NCBI GenBank assembly: GCA_035358715.1
Contig: DAOPPX010000007.1
Span: forward strand, 10,794-74,793
From: UBA8199 sp035358715
Lineage (GTDB): Bacteria > Verrucomicrobiota > Verrucomicrobiia > Limisphaerales > UBA8199
Direction: 5' to 3'
Length of the DNA: 64,000 nt
The position numbers and the translations under genes are program-made. How positions within the stretch are numbered: the first letter of the stretch is position 1; every line of letters starts with the position of its first letter. The notes under the pieces were generated by a model. The model worked only from the letters and a program-made list of their open reading frames with translations. It searched no databases and had not been told where the DNA came from. This document shows, piece by piece, positions 1 to 7,700 of this stretch.

Positions 1-883
1 CCTTGAAGATGTCCGCCTTCAGACAGTCAGCAAATTGCCCAACGGCCGACCCGGCCGTTTTCTTGTACAAGGAGTCAGGGATTTCCGTTTGATTGTCCCC
101 GGATAACGTCACTCCATCAAACGCGAAAGCATAGACCGAATCGACATCGCCAGGAACCCATCGAGCATCCTGCATGCTTTTCAGCGTGTGAAAAAATAAC
201 TGTGCCGGGTGATAATGCATCAAAGCAGCGTCGCAAAGCGCCACAACGAGTGAAGTGTCTTCGGCGAGCCGCGGATACTCCTTTCTAACTATAAGCTCGG
301 CAAGTACGTACGGAATATCGAAATGGCTTGTGCCTGGAGCAAACCGATTTTGTATCGCGTGCGCCATGTACTCCTTCAGATGCCGCGACCCGAACCGGCA
401 TACCATGCTCGTTTGGGCACCGTTGTCATAGTACCGAACTTTGTACTGGGGAACAGTGATAACCTTGCCCGCACCTGTGGTAACGCTCTGATTCTCCGCA
501 AAGTATTCTCGGTACGTGACGCTCTCGGCTGAGGTCTGGCTATCACCATAATAAACACGTTTTAGCGCATCATTGGTCTGCGAGTTGAACGCGTTGGTGA
601 TTTTCAAAGGTATCTTGAATTCAGCCTGCTGACTCTCCAGCACCTGTTTGTTCGCGTTTTTCAGGTATTCGACAGCCAGGATGAAGTTCACCAGGCCGTG
701 CGTTGTGCTTACGTCCTGCAGAAAATGAATGTACTCGTGAAAAAAAGTGGATACCCATCTTGCAGTCGCTGCGTTCCCTCCCAGCCTGTTGAGGTCATTC
801 AGCTCCTCGGTGGTATTAACCCGCAGATGAATGAAGCCCGGTTCGTAATATCCGAGCGTTTCGGCTTCGGCGTCGCATTCCAT
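1..883 (-). CDS. Partial protein with HExxH motif, possible zinc metallopeptidase
   Basis: An open minus-strand frame runs from ATG at 883 off the left edge, giving 294 visible residues. An in-frame TAA lies upstream of the ATG with no other start between, so the start is well supported. Residues 49-53 read HEYIH inside FFHEYIHFLQDV, a possible HExxH zinc site, and a second His-rich patch (MHYHPAQLFFH) follows near residue 225. No signal peptide or membrane segment is visible. I recognise a loose class of uncharacterised accessory-region proteins carrying HEYxHFLQ, but no function. The metallopeptidase label rests on one short motif. Confidence 0.6.
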   Translation of the reverse strand, partial: MECDAEAETLGYYEPGFIHLRVNTTEELNDLNRLGGNAATARWVSTFFHEYIHFLQDVSTTHGLVNFILAVEYLKNANKQVLESQQAEFKIPLKITNAFNSQTNDALKRVYYGDSQTSAESVTYREYFAENQSVTTGAGKVITVPQYKVRYYDNGAQTSMVCRFGSRHLKEYMAHAIQNRFAPGTSHFDIPYVLAELIVRKEYPRLAEDTSLVVALCDAALMHYHPAQLFFHTLKSMQDARWVPGDVDSVYAFAFDGVTLSGDNQTEIPDSLYKKTAGSAVGQFADCLKADIFK

Positions 884-1286
884 TTGGACAGCCTGAGTTG
901 TATGAGTCGGTTAGTCCAGAAAATTCAAAGTGCTGCTCACCCTCATCCACCCCGCAGCACCATCGGCCCGCCATACCGTTGCCACAGCTCCTCTGTCGTC
1001 GCGAACAACCGTTCAGCACCAGCCCGCCGTCTAACCCCCCCCCAATTTCCGCATTCGCAGTTGGCATTTTGGCTGAGGTAGCGTTCCTATCGTCAGTGGA
1101 CGCACCGCATGGTGCGCCGGGTCCGGCAACATCACCCTCGAACCAGAAGAGCTTCCAGGTCGTCTTCGCAGTACCGGCGGTCCTGGCGTGTGTCCCCGCT
1201 CCAAATGTGGGCACCAGACCTTTTCCCTCCTTCCAACCGAGGCTCCTCGCCTTTTGTTCGGTTGCTCAGGGTGGTCTCGTGGTCGG
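884..1286. other. Intergenic stretch, no convincing gene
   Basis: This stretch separates the divergent genes at 883 (-) and 1287 (+). Several short frames overlap on both strands, but none shows a recognisable domain or a believable start. One minus frame ending near 943 (…TTEELWQRYGG…) reads protein-like for about 35 residues and could be the tail of a decayed gene. A C-run of nine or more bases lies near 1036. Confidence 0.5.
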
Positions 1287-1886
1287 GTGAGTTTATCAAA
1301 ACACGAAAAAATCTGCATCCATTGCAACGAACCGTTCTTCCCGGAATTACGTAATCGCACGCGCCAGCAATTCTGCTACAAACCGCAGTGTCGCAAGGCG
1401 AGGAAAGCCAGGAGCCATAAACTGTGGCTGGTCAAAAATCCCGACCATTACAAGGGGGCAGCCAACGTCTTACGGGTGCAGCGGTGGCGTGAGGCTCACC
1501 CAGGGTATTGGCGGCGGGCCAAGCCCAAGGCGAAGGCGGAGGAGCTACCTGCCGTGCCGCCCGAGGCTCCGCCCAATAATGACCAGCCCCAGTCAGTGCC
1601 AGCGTTACAAGACGGCGTCTTACCGTTACAAGATTCCATCCGGCGCAACCCATTGATAGTTGGCCTCGTAGCCCATGTCTTCGGCTGTACGTTACAAGAT
1701 TCCGTCGAAAAAGTAATCGGCGAGCTAATAATCAGGGGCATGGAACTCCGTACCCCGGTGCACGGAACCCAAAAGAACCGTAAAAAGTCAGTAAAGCATG
1801 ATGCACGAAACACTTTCGCCTCCCGTCCTCCGCCGCCAGCCACCCGCGCTCGCCCTCACCTGCCGTCGCGCCAAAGCAGCCGATAA
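1287..1886 (+). CDS. Cys-rich putative zinc-finger protein accompanying the recombinase
   Basis: About 199 residues if GTG at 1287 is used; the frame is open further upstream, so the start is uncertain. The N-terminal part has CxxC (CIHC) followed by QFCYKPQCRKARKA, a four-cysteine pattern that resembles a zinc knuckle followed by a basic helix. A WREAHPGYWRR segment follows. I have seen similar small proteins beside large serine recombinases in environmental bacteria. The tail is low-complexity and poorly conserved-looking. The serine recombinase starts 82 bp downstream on the same strand, so it may be a DNA-binding accessory of the element. That role is inferred. Confidence 0.6.
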   Translation: MSLSKHEKICIHCNEPFFPELRNRTRQQFCYKPQCRKARKARSHKLWLVKNPDHYKGAANVLRVQRWREAHPGYWRRAKPKAKAEELPAVPPEAPPNNDQPQSVPALQDGVLPLQDSIRRNPLIVGLVAHVFGCTLQDSVEKVIGELIIRGMELRTPVHGTQKNRKKSVKHDARNTFASRPPPPATRARPHLPSRQSSR

Positions 1887-1968
1887 TCCGCCAATCACCC
1901 GCCTTCATTGGAGCACGCAGTCCCGCCGGTGATCGCCGCCGCACCACGTCAGTCCGCACTATCTGTAT

Positions 1969-3510
1969 ATGACGCCAGGCGAAACACCCCCAGACCCGGT
2001 CCCTGCGGCGGCGTACGTGCGCATGTCCACCGAGCACCAGCAATACTCGACCAGCAACCAGATGGACGTCATCCGGGATTACGCGAAGCGCCGGGGGATG
2101 CAGATCACCACGGAATACTCCGACGAAGGCAAAAGTGGCCTGAACATCCAGGGGCGCGACTCCCTCGCCCAGATGATCAAAGACGTTCAAAACGGCACGG
2201 TACCGTTCACCAACATCCTGGTGTACGACGTAAGCCGGTGGGGCCGCTTTCAGGATGCCGACGAAAGCGCCTACTATGAATACATCTGCCGCCAGGCCGG
2301 TGTGGCGGTTCACTATTGTGCCGAGCAGTTCGAAAACGACGGCAGCCCTGTTTCCACCATCGTCAAGGGCGTCAAGCGGGCCATGGCCGGCGAATACAGC
2401 CGTGAGCTTTCCTCCAAAGTCTTCCAGGGCGCTTGCCGCCTCATCCAACTCGGCTACAAACAGGGCGGCACGGCCGGTTTCGGCCTTCGGCGCATGCTGG
2501 TGGACCAGTCCGGCGAGCGGAAGGCCGTGCTCAAGATCGGAGAGCAGAAGAGTATTCAGACCGACCGGGTGATTCTGGTGGCGGGGCCCGCGGAGGAGGT
2601 TGCGATCGTGCGCGGGATTTACCGGGATTTCCTCGGCGGCAAATTGGAGTCTGAAATCGCGGCCAGCCTGAACGCGCGGGGGATTCTGACGGACTTCGGT
2701 CGAGCCTGGACACGCGGCACGGTGCATGAGCTGCTGACGAATGAGAAGTATATCGGGAACAACGTTTATCACCGGACGTCGTTCAAACTGAAACAGAAGC
2801 ACGTGGTGAACCCGCCAGACCGGTGGATTCGAGCGGACGGGGTTTTCGAGGGAATTGTTGAGCCGGAGTTGTTTTTCAAGGTGCGGGAAATCGTGCTGGC
2901 CCGGAGCCAACGGCTGACGGACGACGAAATGCTCGAGAAGCTACGCGGGGCGCTGAAACAGCATGGCCGGCTGAGCGGGATCATCATTGATGAGGCGGAG
3001 GACCTGCCGTCGAGCGCCGCGTTTCAGCACCGGTTCGGGAGCCTGGTGGCTGCGTATCGGCTGATCGGTTACAACCCCGGGATTGACTACAGCTTCATTG
3101 AAACGAACCGCAAGCTGCGGAAGCGGCATCCGGAGATCGTGGCGTCGGTGGTCCGGCGGGTGCAGGAGTTGGGCGGAGCGGCGACCTGGGATGAGAAGAA
3201 GGAGCTGCTGCACGTGAATGGCGAGTTGCGGGTGTCGATCGTTTTGTGCCGGCATATCAGCACGCCGGGGGGATTTTCGCGCTGGGTGGTGCGGCTGGAC
3301 GCGGGGTTAAAGCCGGAAATTACGATTGCAGTGCGCATGGACGCCACCAATGAGGCCATTCGCGACTACTACCTCCTTCCCGGCCTGGACATGACGTGGG
3401 AGAACCTACGGATGGCCGAGGATAATGGCATCTACCTGGACGCTTACAGATTCGACACGCTGGATTACTTCATGGGGATGGCGGAGCGGGTGAAACTGGA
3501 GGCGGCATGA
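1969..3510 (+). CDS. Large serine recombinase
   Basis: 513 residues. The N-terminal resolvase domain begins AAYVRMSTEHQ with the expected catalytic Ser, and continues with YSDEGKSGLN and VYDVSRWGR, the usual resolvase-fold motifs. A Recombinase domain follows (GGTAGFGLRR, then SEIAASLNARG and LLTNEKYIGN). The C-terminal ~180 residues contain no obvious zinc ribbon. Family members cut and rejoin DNA at short att sites through a covalent serine intermediate. The stop codon overlaps the start of the next ParB-like gene by 4 bp, so the two are probably translationally coupled. Confidence 0.93.
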   Translation: MTPGETPPDPVPAAAYVRMSTEHQQYSTSNQMDVIRDYAKRRGMQITTEYSDEGKSGLNIQGRDSLAQMIKDVQNGTVPFTNILVYDVSRWGRFQDADESAYYEYICRQAGVAVHYCAEQFENDGSPVSTIVKGVKRAMAGEYSRELSSKVFQGACRLIQLGYKQGGTAGFGLRRMLVDQSGERKAVLKIGEQKSIQTDRVILVAGPAEEVAIVRGIYRDFLGGKLESEIAASLNARGILTDFGRAWTRGTVHELLTNEKYIGNNVYHRTSFKLKQKHVVNPPDRWIRADGVFEGIVEPELFFKVREIVLARSQRLTDDEMLEKLRGALKQHGRLSGIIIDEAEDLPSSAAFQHRFGSLVAAYRLIGYNPGIDYSFIETNRKLRKRHPEIVASVVRRVQELGGAATWDEKKELLHVNGELRVSIVLCRHISTPGGFSRWVVRLDAGLKPEITIAVRMDATNEAIRDYYLLPGLDMTWENLRMAEDNGIYLDAYRFDTLDYFMGMAERVKLEAA

Positions 3511-4403
3511 GATTTATGAAAGACGAAGTAACAATGGTACCGATAGAGCAGATTCGAATCATCAATCCCCGGCACCGGGAGAAAAAGAGGTTCGAGCTGA
3601 TTGTTCAAAGCATACGCAACCTGGGGCTGAAGAAGCCGATCCAAGTCAGCCGGCGGGCGGCGGAGGAAGGGGCGGAGCCGGGCTATGACTTGGTGTGCGG
3701 CCAGGGGCGCCTCGAGGCGTTCATGGCGCTTGGGCACAAAGAGATTCCGGCAATCATCGTGGAGGTGACGAAGGAGGAGCGGTTGCTGCGGAGTTTGGTG
3801 GAGAACATGGCGCGGCGGGCGCCGCCGCCGCTGGCGCTGATGAATGAGATCGAGCGGCTAAAAGACCTGGGCTACACGAATCTTGAGATTGGGGCGAAGC
3901 TGGATGTCGCCGACCCAACGGTTGGGGGGTATCTGGCGCTGAAGAAGGCAGGCGAGGAGCGGTTGCTGGACGCCGCGATTAGCGGGCGGGTGCCACTGAG
4001 CATCGCGATGGAGATTGCGAAGGCCGACACGCCGGAGCTTCAGCGAGAGCTGCTCAAGGGCTACGAGAGTAAGCAGTTCAATTACTTGTCGATTCGGGTG
4101 ATCAAGCGGGTGATGGACCAGCGACGATACTCCGGGAAACTGCGGGACCTGAACCCGCGTGCGCGAAGGAGTAGGACCAGCGTCGAGAGCCTGGTGAACA
4201 CGTATAAGCGGGAGAGCCAACGACAAAGGCTGCTGGTGAAGAAAGCGCGAGTCTGTGAGGCCAAGTTGCTGTTTATTGTGACGGCATTCGGGAAGCTGCT
4301 GGGTGATGAGAATTTCGTGAACCTGCTCCGGGCGGAGGGGTTGGGCGAGATGCCGAAATACATGCATGACCGACTGATGGAGCAACGGAAGGAAGCGGCG
4401 TAA
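3507..4403 (+). CDS. ParB/RepB-like DNA-binding protein (first of two)
   Basis: 298 residues. The N-terminal ParB-type domain shows PIEQIRIINPR, GLKKPIQVSRR, the DLVCGQGRLEAF loop (the GxxR-like nucleotide loop) and LVENMARR. An HTH-like stretch follows (LGYTNLEIGAKLDVADPTV). The C-terminal half resembles the plasmid RepB C-terminal region. Its start lies within the recombinase stop codon region. Such proteins can bind DNA and act as CTPase clamps in partition. Here it is more likely an accessory of an integrative element, since no ParA is present. Confidence 0.85.
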   Translation: MRFMKDEVTMVPIEQIRIINPRHREKKRFELIVQSIRNLGLKKPIQVSRRAAEEGAEPGYDLVCGQGRLEAFMALGHKEIPAIIVEVTKEERLLRSLVENMARRAPPPLALMNEIERLKDLGYTNLEIGAKLDVADPTVGGYLALKKAGEERLLDAAISGRVPLSIAMEIAKADTPELQRELLKGYESKQFNYLSIRVIKRVMDQRRYSGKLRDLNPRARRSRTSVESLVNTYKRESQRQRLLVKKARVCEAKLLFIVTAFGKLLGDENFVNLLRAEGLGEMPKYMHDRLMEQRKEAA

Positions 4404-4448
4404 AACAAATGCGGAAATACTGAAAACTGAAAGCTGAAAGGACAATAT

Positions 4449-5324
4449 ATGAGCGACGCGAAGATTGGATTTGAGATGCGACGGATGCGGATTCCACTGT
4501 CGGACATTCTGCCAGTGCGGCAGGTGAAGGACCCGCAGAGCAACATTAAGCGGTATCGAACCATCCGGGCCTCGATAAAGGAGGTCGGACTGATTGAGCC
4601 GCTGTCGGTGTATCCGCAAAAGGGAGCGCCGGGGAAGTACCTGCTACTGGACGGGCACCTGCGGCATTTCGCCCTGAAGGACCTGGGGGAGACGGCGGCG
4701 GAGTGTATCGTCGCGCGTGACGACGAGTGCTTCACATACAACGCCCGAGTGAACCGGCTGAACCCGATTATGGAGCACAAAATGATCATGAAGGCGGTGC
4801 AGAGTGGTGTGAAGGTGGAAAAGATTGCAGCGGCGCTGAACCTGAGCGAGGCGGACGTGAAGGCCTCGATGACGCTGCTGGACGGCATAAACGAGGAGGC
4901 GGCGGACCTGCTGAAAGACAAGCCGGTGTCGCCGAAGGCGATCCGCCTGATGCGCAAAGTCAGCGGTGTGCGGCAGATTGAGATCGCGGAGCTGATGGTC
5001 AGCGCCAACAACTACACGAAGGGGTACGCCGAGGCGCTGGTCCTGGGGACGCCAAAGGACCAATTGGTCAAGCCGGATGAGGCGAAGGTGAAAAAGGGAA
5101 TGACGCGGGAGGAGGTCGCCAAGCTGGAGGAGGAAATGGAGACCTTGGAGCGAGACCTGAAGGGCGTGGAGCGGAATTACGGCGACAACATGCTGAACCT
5201 GACCCTGGCGCGCGGCTACGTGAAGAAGTTGCTCGATAACGCGAAGGTGGTGCGGTTTCTGACCGGGTATTATGCAGACCTGATGGCGGAGTTTGAGAGG
5301 CTTGCCGCGGCGGAGGGGGTGTAG
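4449..5324 (+). CDS. ParB/RepB-like DNA-binding protein (second of two)
   Basis: 291 residues, 45 bp after the first ParB-like gene, with an adequate RBS-like AAAGGA before ATG. It shows the same architecture: LSDILPVRQVKDP, GLIEPLSVYPQ, YLLLDGHLRHFAL, then an HTH-like segment (KIAAALNLSEADVKASM). A glutamate-rich coiled-coil-like stretch lies near residues 215-250. The two proteins are diverged, so they may form a heteromer or act on different sites. Together with the recombinase they form a compact three-gene mobility module. Confidence 0.83.
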   Translation: MSDAKIGFEMRRMRIPLSDILPVRQVKDPQSNIKRYRTIRASIKEVGLIEPLSVYPQKGAPGKYLLLDGHLRHFALKDLGETAAECIVARDDECFTYNARVNRLNPIMEHKMIMKAVQSGVKVEKIAAALNLSEADVKASMTLLDGINEEAADLLKDKPVSPKAIRLMRKVSGVRQIEIAELMVSANNYTKGYAEALVLGTPKDQLVKPDEAKVKKGMTREEVAKLEEEMETLERDLKGVERNYGDNMLNLTLARGYVKKLLDNAKVVRFLTGYYADLMAEFERLAAAEGV

Positions 5325-5327
5325 TCG

Positions 5328-5424
5328 ATGCAGCACGTTCTTGCGGCGTGGATCGACGCGGAAACGGCGAAGGGCTACACGGCCGGGCTGATTATCCTGG
5401 CGGCGGCCCCCTGGACGGCCACGG
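5328..5424 (+). pseudogene. 5' stub of a further gene of the recombinase/ParB module
   Basis: An ATG three bases after the second ParB-like stop begins a frame reading MQHVLAAWIDAETAKGYTAG, then about 15 more plausible residues. After that the sequence changes character and enters the 3' flank of the CBASS cap3 gene. The frame stays open to 5711 only because it is antisense to cap3. The parsimonious reading is a gene truncated at about 5424-5430, marking the junction of two DNA modules. Confidence 0.5.
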
Positions 5425-5865
5425 TTTTCGTAAGGTCATATCTTCAGCCGAGTCGTCGCAAATCCAATGGGCTTAGCATAAGCATCCGCCTCCCTCGCGA
5501 CGCGAAAATACCTTATCGGATTATCGATACCTCGATCCTGCCGTCGGCATCCTGGCACCATACGCACAAGGCCCCGGAAGTTCCGACAATAACGCCTATG
5601 AGGAACCGGATCTCGAGCCGGCTGGTGCGCAGCAGATCGGCGATCATTTTGCGGTCCTTCCCCGACGGTGTTGGTACTGGCTCGGGGTGGGTATGCCACT
5701 CTCCGATATAGTTCACAATTCCATCTGTTTCCCTGAATACCCTTTCCACAAATTTCTGGGCATCCCCGCGATGACGCTTCACCCAGAATCTGCCAGCTCG
5801 GTTGCGTGGGGATGGCGCCATGGGGTGGGATATGACCCAAATGTCGTCTTTCCGCAGGAAACCGG

Positions 5866-5884
5866 CTAGCCCGGATATTTCATA
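5866..5884 (+). repeat. IS1380 left end with CTAG target duplication
   Basis: Target copy CTAG occupies 5866-5869. The inverted repeat CCCGGATATTTCATA begins at 5870 and matches the right end in reverse complement over 15 bases. Confidence 0.92.
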
Positions 5885-7592
5885 GGCTGCTAGGTTTTCG
5901 GCATGTCGGGCAGGGTTTGTAGGCTAAAGGGCGATAATTTTCCTTCGCGTTTTGGAGCGCCGCTTCAAAAGCTGGTGTTGTCAATCAAAAAGGCCGTTTC
6001 GGTACACACCCCTCCCTTGTCAATCCATCCTGCAAGCCTGGGGGAGGTGATCCCTAGCCCGTCGGTATCGCCAGCCCCCTCAGTCGGCGGTGGCAAAGCC
6101 TGAAGATTTCCTGCAGCGGAAAAGCGCTGCTCATCTGCACATAAACCCGGCGCACGCTCACTCGCACCTGGGCGGCGATTTTCAAGAGCTTCAAACGCAA
6201 GCTGCCGGCGGTGGCCCGCTCTAGCTCCGTTCCCGTTAGTCCCTGCGTGCGCAGACGCTCCAATAAGAGATACGCAAACATGGCTTCCCACAGCCGGAAC
6301 TGGTTGCTGGCCAGGTAGTGCGTGCTCATCCGGTCGGCCTGTAAATCCAGCACTTGCTGCTTGAGCTTGTTTTCCATGTCGCCGCGTGCGCAGTAGAGTT
6401 CTTCATAAAGCCGGGCCGGGCGGAAACGGTCCTTGTCCTTTTGATCCTTAAACCCTTGCGCCGGCAGATTGGTCACCACAAAGCGGGGATTTTCCCCTTG
6501 GCTCATGATCTCGGCCTTGCCAATGACCCGGCGCTCCCGGCTCCAAGTCTTGTGCGTCCGATACATGAACTCTGTGAACTCGCGCACGCCGGAGGCGCCC
6601 GTCAGACAGTGGCGCGCCCGGGCCTGGGCCAGCGCCGGACCCAGCTTGTCGATCAGCACCGAGTTCTTAGCCAGCCCCAGACAGTAGTAAACCTCGCTCT
6701 GGCCCTCGCACCAGGCCATGATCTGCTCACGGCCAAAACCACTGTCGCCGCGCACGATAATCCGCACCTTGAGGCAGCGCTGGCGAATCGCCGCCACTAT
6801 CTTCTCCAGCGCCGGCACCACCCCATGAGCCGCCTCCTGGTCGGCGGTGCGCAACTGCGCCCACAGGGGAAAGTCTCCGACAAAGGCGTAGAGCGGCAGA
6901 TAGCAATAATCGTCATAGTAGGCATTGAAGTGCCGCCCCTGCTGAAAGCCGTGCAGCCGATGGCCCATGGCGTCCCAATCCACCACCACCTCCTGGGCGT
7001 GCTTGGGCAGGCAACGCGCCCCCATCTTCAGCAGGCAGGCTTCGATCTTGAGCGGGTCGTGCGGCAGCTTGTGGCAGCGGCTCTGCCTGTTGTTGGACAA
7101 CTCCAGGCGATTGAGAGTGGAGGGCGCCGCCAGCGCGGCGCCTCGGAACTGAGGCAGCACCCGCCGCTCTCCCAACGGATCGGTTTTGCCGCAGGCCACC
7201 GCCAGCAGCGGGTCCAGGCGCAGACGCTGGTGATCATTGATGTCCTCGTAGCCCAGAGCCGTGCCAAAGAGGCGCTGGCGCAGCAGTTCCTGCACCGAGT
7301 GGTCCACCCAGTCCTGGTCGCGAGTGTCGTAAAAACACAACGCCAGTTCGGCCATCAGCCCGAGGTTGGTGTCCACCTGCCGCAGCAGCAGCGCGCCCGC
7401 ATCGGTGGAAAGGGTGCCGCCGGAAAAATCGGCCATGACTTTTCGGCAGCCCAGGTCTTGAAACAATACCGGCTGCTGATTACAGTCTGTAGTAGAAGAA
7501 ACGGTGAGTGGTGCTTTCATTTGGCTTAGTGATATCAAGCCTTCTGACGCCTTCGCCGCTTCTTTGTTCAATCCCTTTATGAAATATCCGGG
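5870..7592 (-). mobile_element. IS1380-family insertion sequence, complete
   Basis: 1,723 bp, bounded by perfect 15-bp inverted repeats CCCGGATATTTCATA / TATGAAATATCCGGG and flanked by CTAG on both sides. Length, repeat type and a 4-bp duplication fit the IS1380 family. It carries one transposase gene on the minus strand. Perfect ends and duplication, and the exact restorability of the host gene, indicate a recent insertion with no later decay. Confidence 0.95.
6054..7520 (-). CDS. IS1380-family transposase
   Basis: 488 residues from ATG at 7520; an upstream in-frame ATG at 7571 would add 17 residues. It reads as an intact DDE-type transposase: KVMADFSGGTLSTDAGALLLR near the N terminus is typical of IS1380, HFNAYYDDYCYLPLY and IIVRGDSGFGREQI carry candidate catalytic Asp residues, and GDMENKLKQQVLDLQADRMS lies in the C-terminal part. 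It should catalyse cut-and-paste movement of the surrounding element. No internal stop is seen, so the element is probably still active. Confidence 0.94.
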   Translation of the reverse strand: MKAPLTVSSTTDCNQQPVLFQDLGCRKVMADFSGGTLSTDAGALLLRQVDTNLGLMAELALCFYDTRDQDWVDHSVQELLRQRLFGTALGYEDINDHQRLRLDPLLAVACGKTDPLGERRVLPQFRGAALAAPSTLNRLELSNNRQSRCHKLPHDPLKIEACLLKMGARCLPKHAQEVVVDWDAMGHRLHGFQQGRHFNAYYDDYCYLPLYAFVGDFPLWAQLRTADQEAAHGVVPALEKIVAAIRQRCLKVRIIVRGDSGFGREQIMAWCEGQSEVYYCLGLAKNSVLIDKLGPALAQARARHCLTGASGVREFTEFMYRTHKTWSRERRVIGKAEIMSQGENPRFVVTNLPAQGFKDQKDKDRFRPARLYEELYCARGDMENKLKQQVLDLQADRMSTHYLASNQFRLWEAMFAYLLLERLRTQGLTGTELERATAGSLRLKLLKIAAQVRVSVRRVYVQMSSAFPLQEIFRLCHRRLRGLAIPTG

Positions 7593-7596
7593 CTAG
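7578..7596 (+). repeat. IS1380 right end with CTAG target duplication
   Basis: TATGAAATATCCGGG ends at 7592 and is followed by the second CTAG copy at 7593-7596. Confidence 0.92.
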
Positions 7597-7700
7597 GGCG
7601 CCACCTGTTTCGAGGGCGATGGCTGATTGGCGATAGCCCCGTAGGAATTGGATTGTACTCTCGGGAATGTCGATTGGCTGAGTAATCTTAAAGGAGAGCC

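Noticed and set aside
1732..2910. 392-aa minus-strand frame
   Set aside because: Antisense to the serine recombinase, whose catalytic motifs are clear on the plus strand.
3858..5336. Long minus-strand open frames (253, 309 and 230 aa)
   Set aside because: They lie antisense to the two ParB-like genes, are His/Arg/Leu-rich and carry no motifs; typical GC-rich shadows.
5436..5840. 134-aa minus frame overlapping the cap3 3' part
   Set aside because: Wrong frame; the JAMM motif is in the other minus frame, which also joins to the cap3 5' part.
6354..7529. 391-aa plus-strand frame inside the IS1380
   Set aside because: Antisense to the intact transposase; His/Gln/Arg-rich with no domain.
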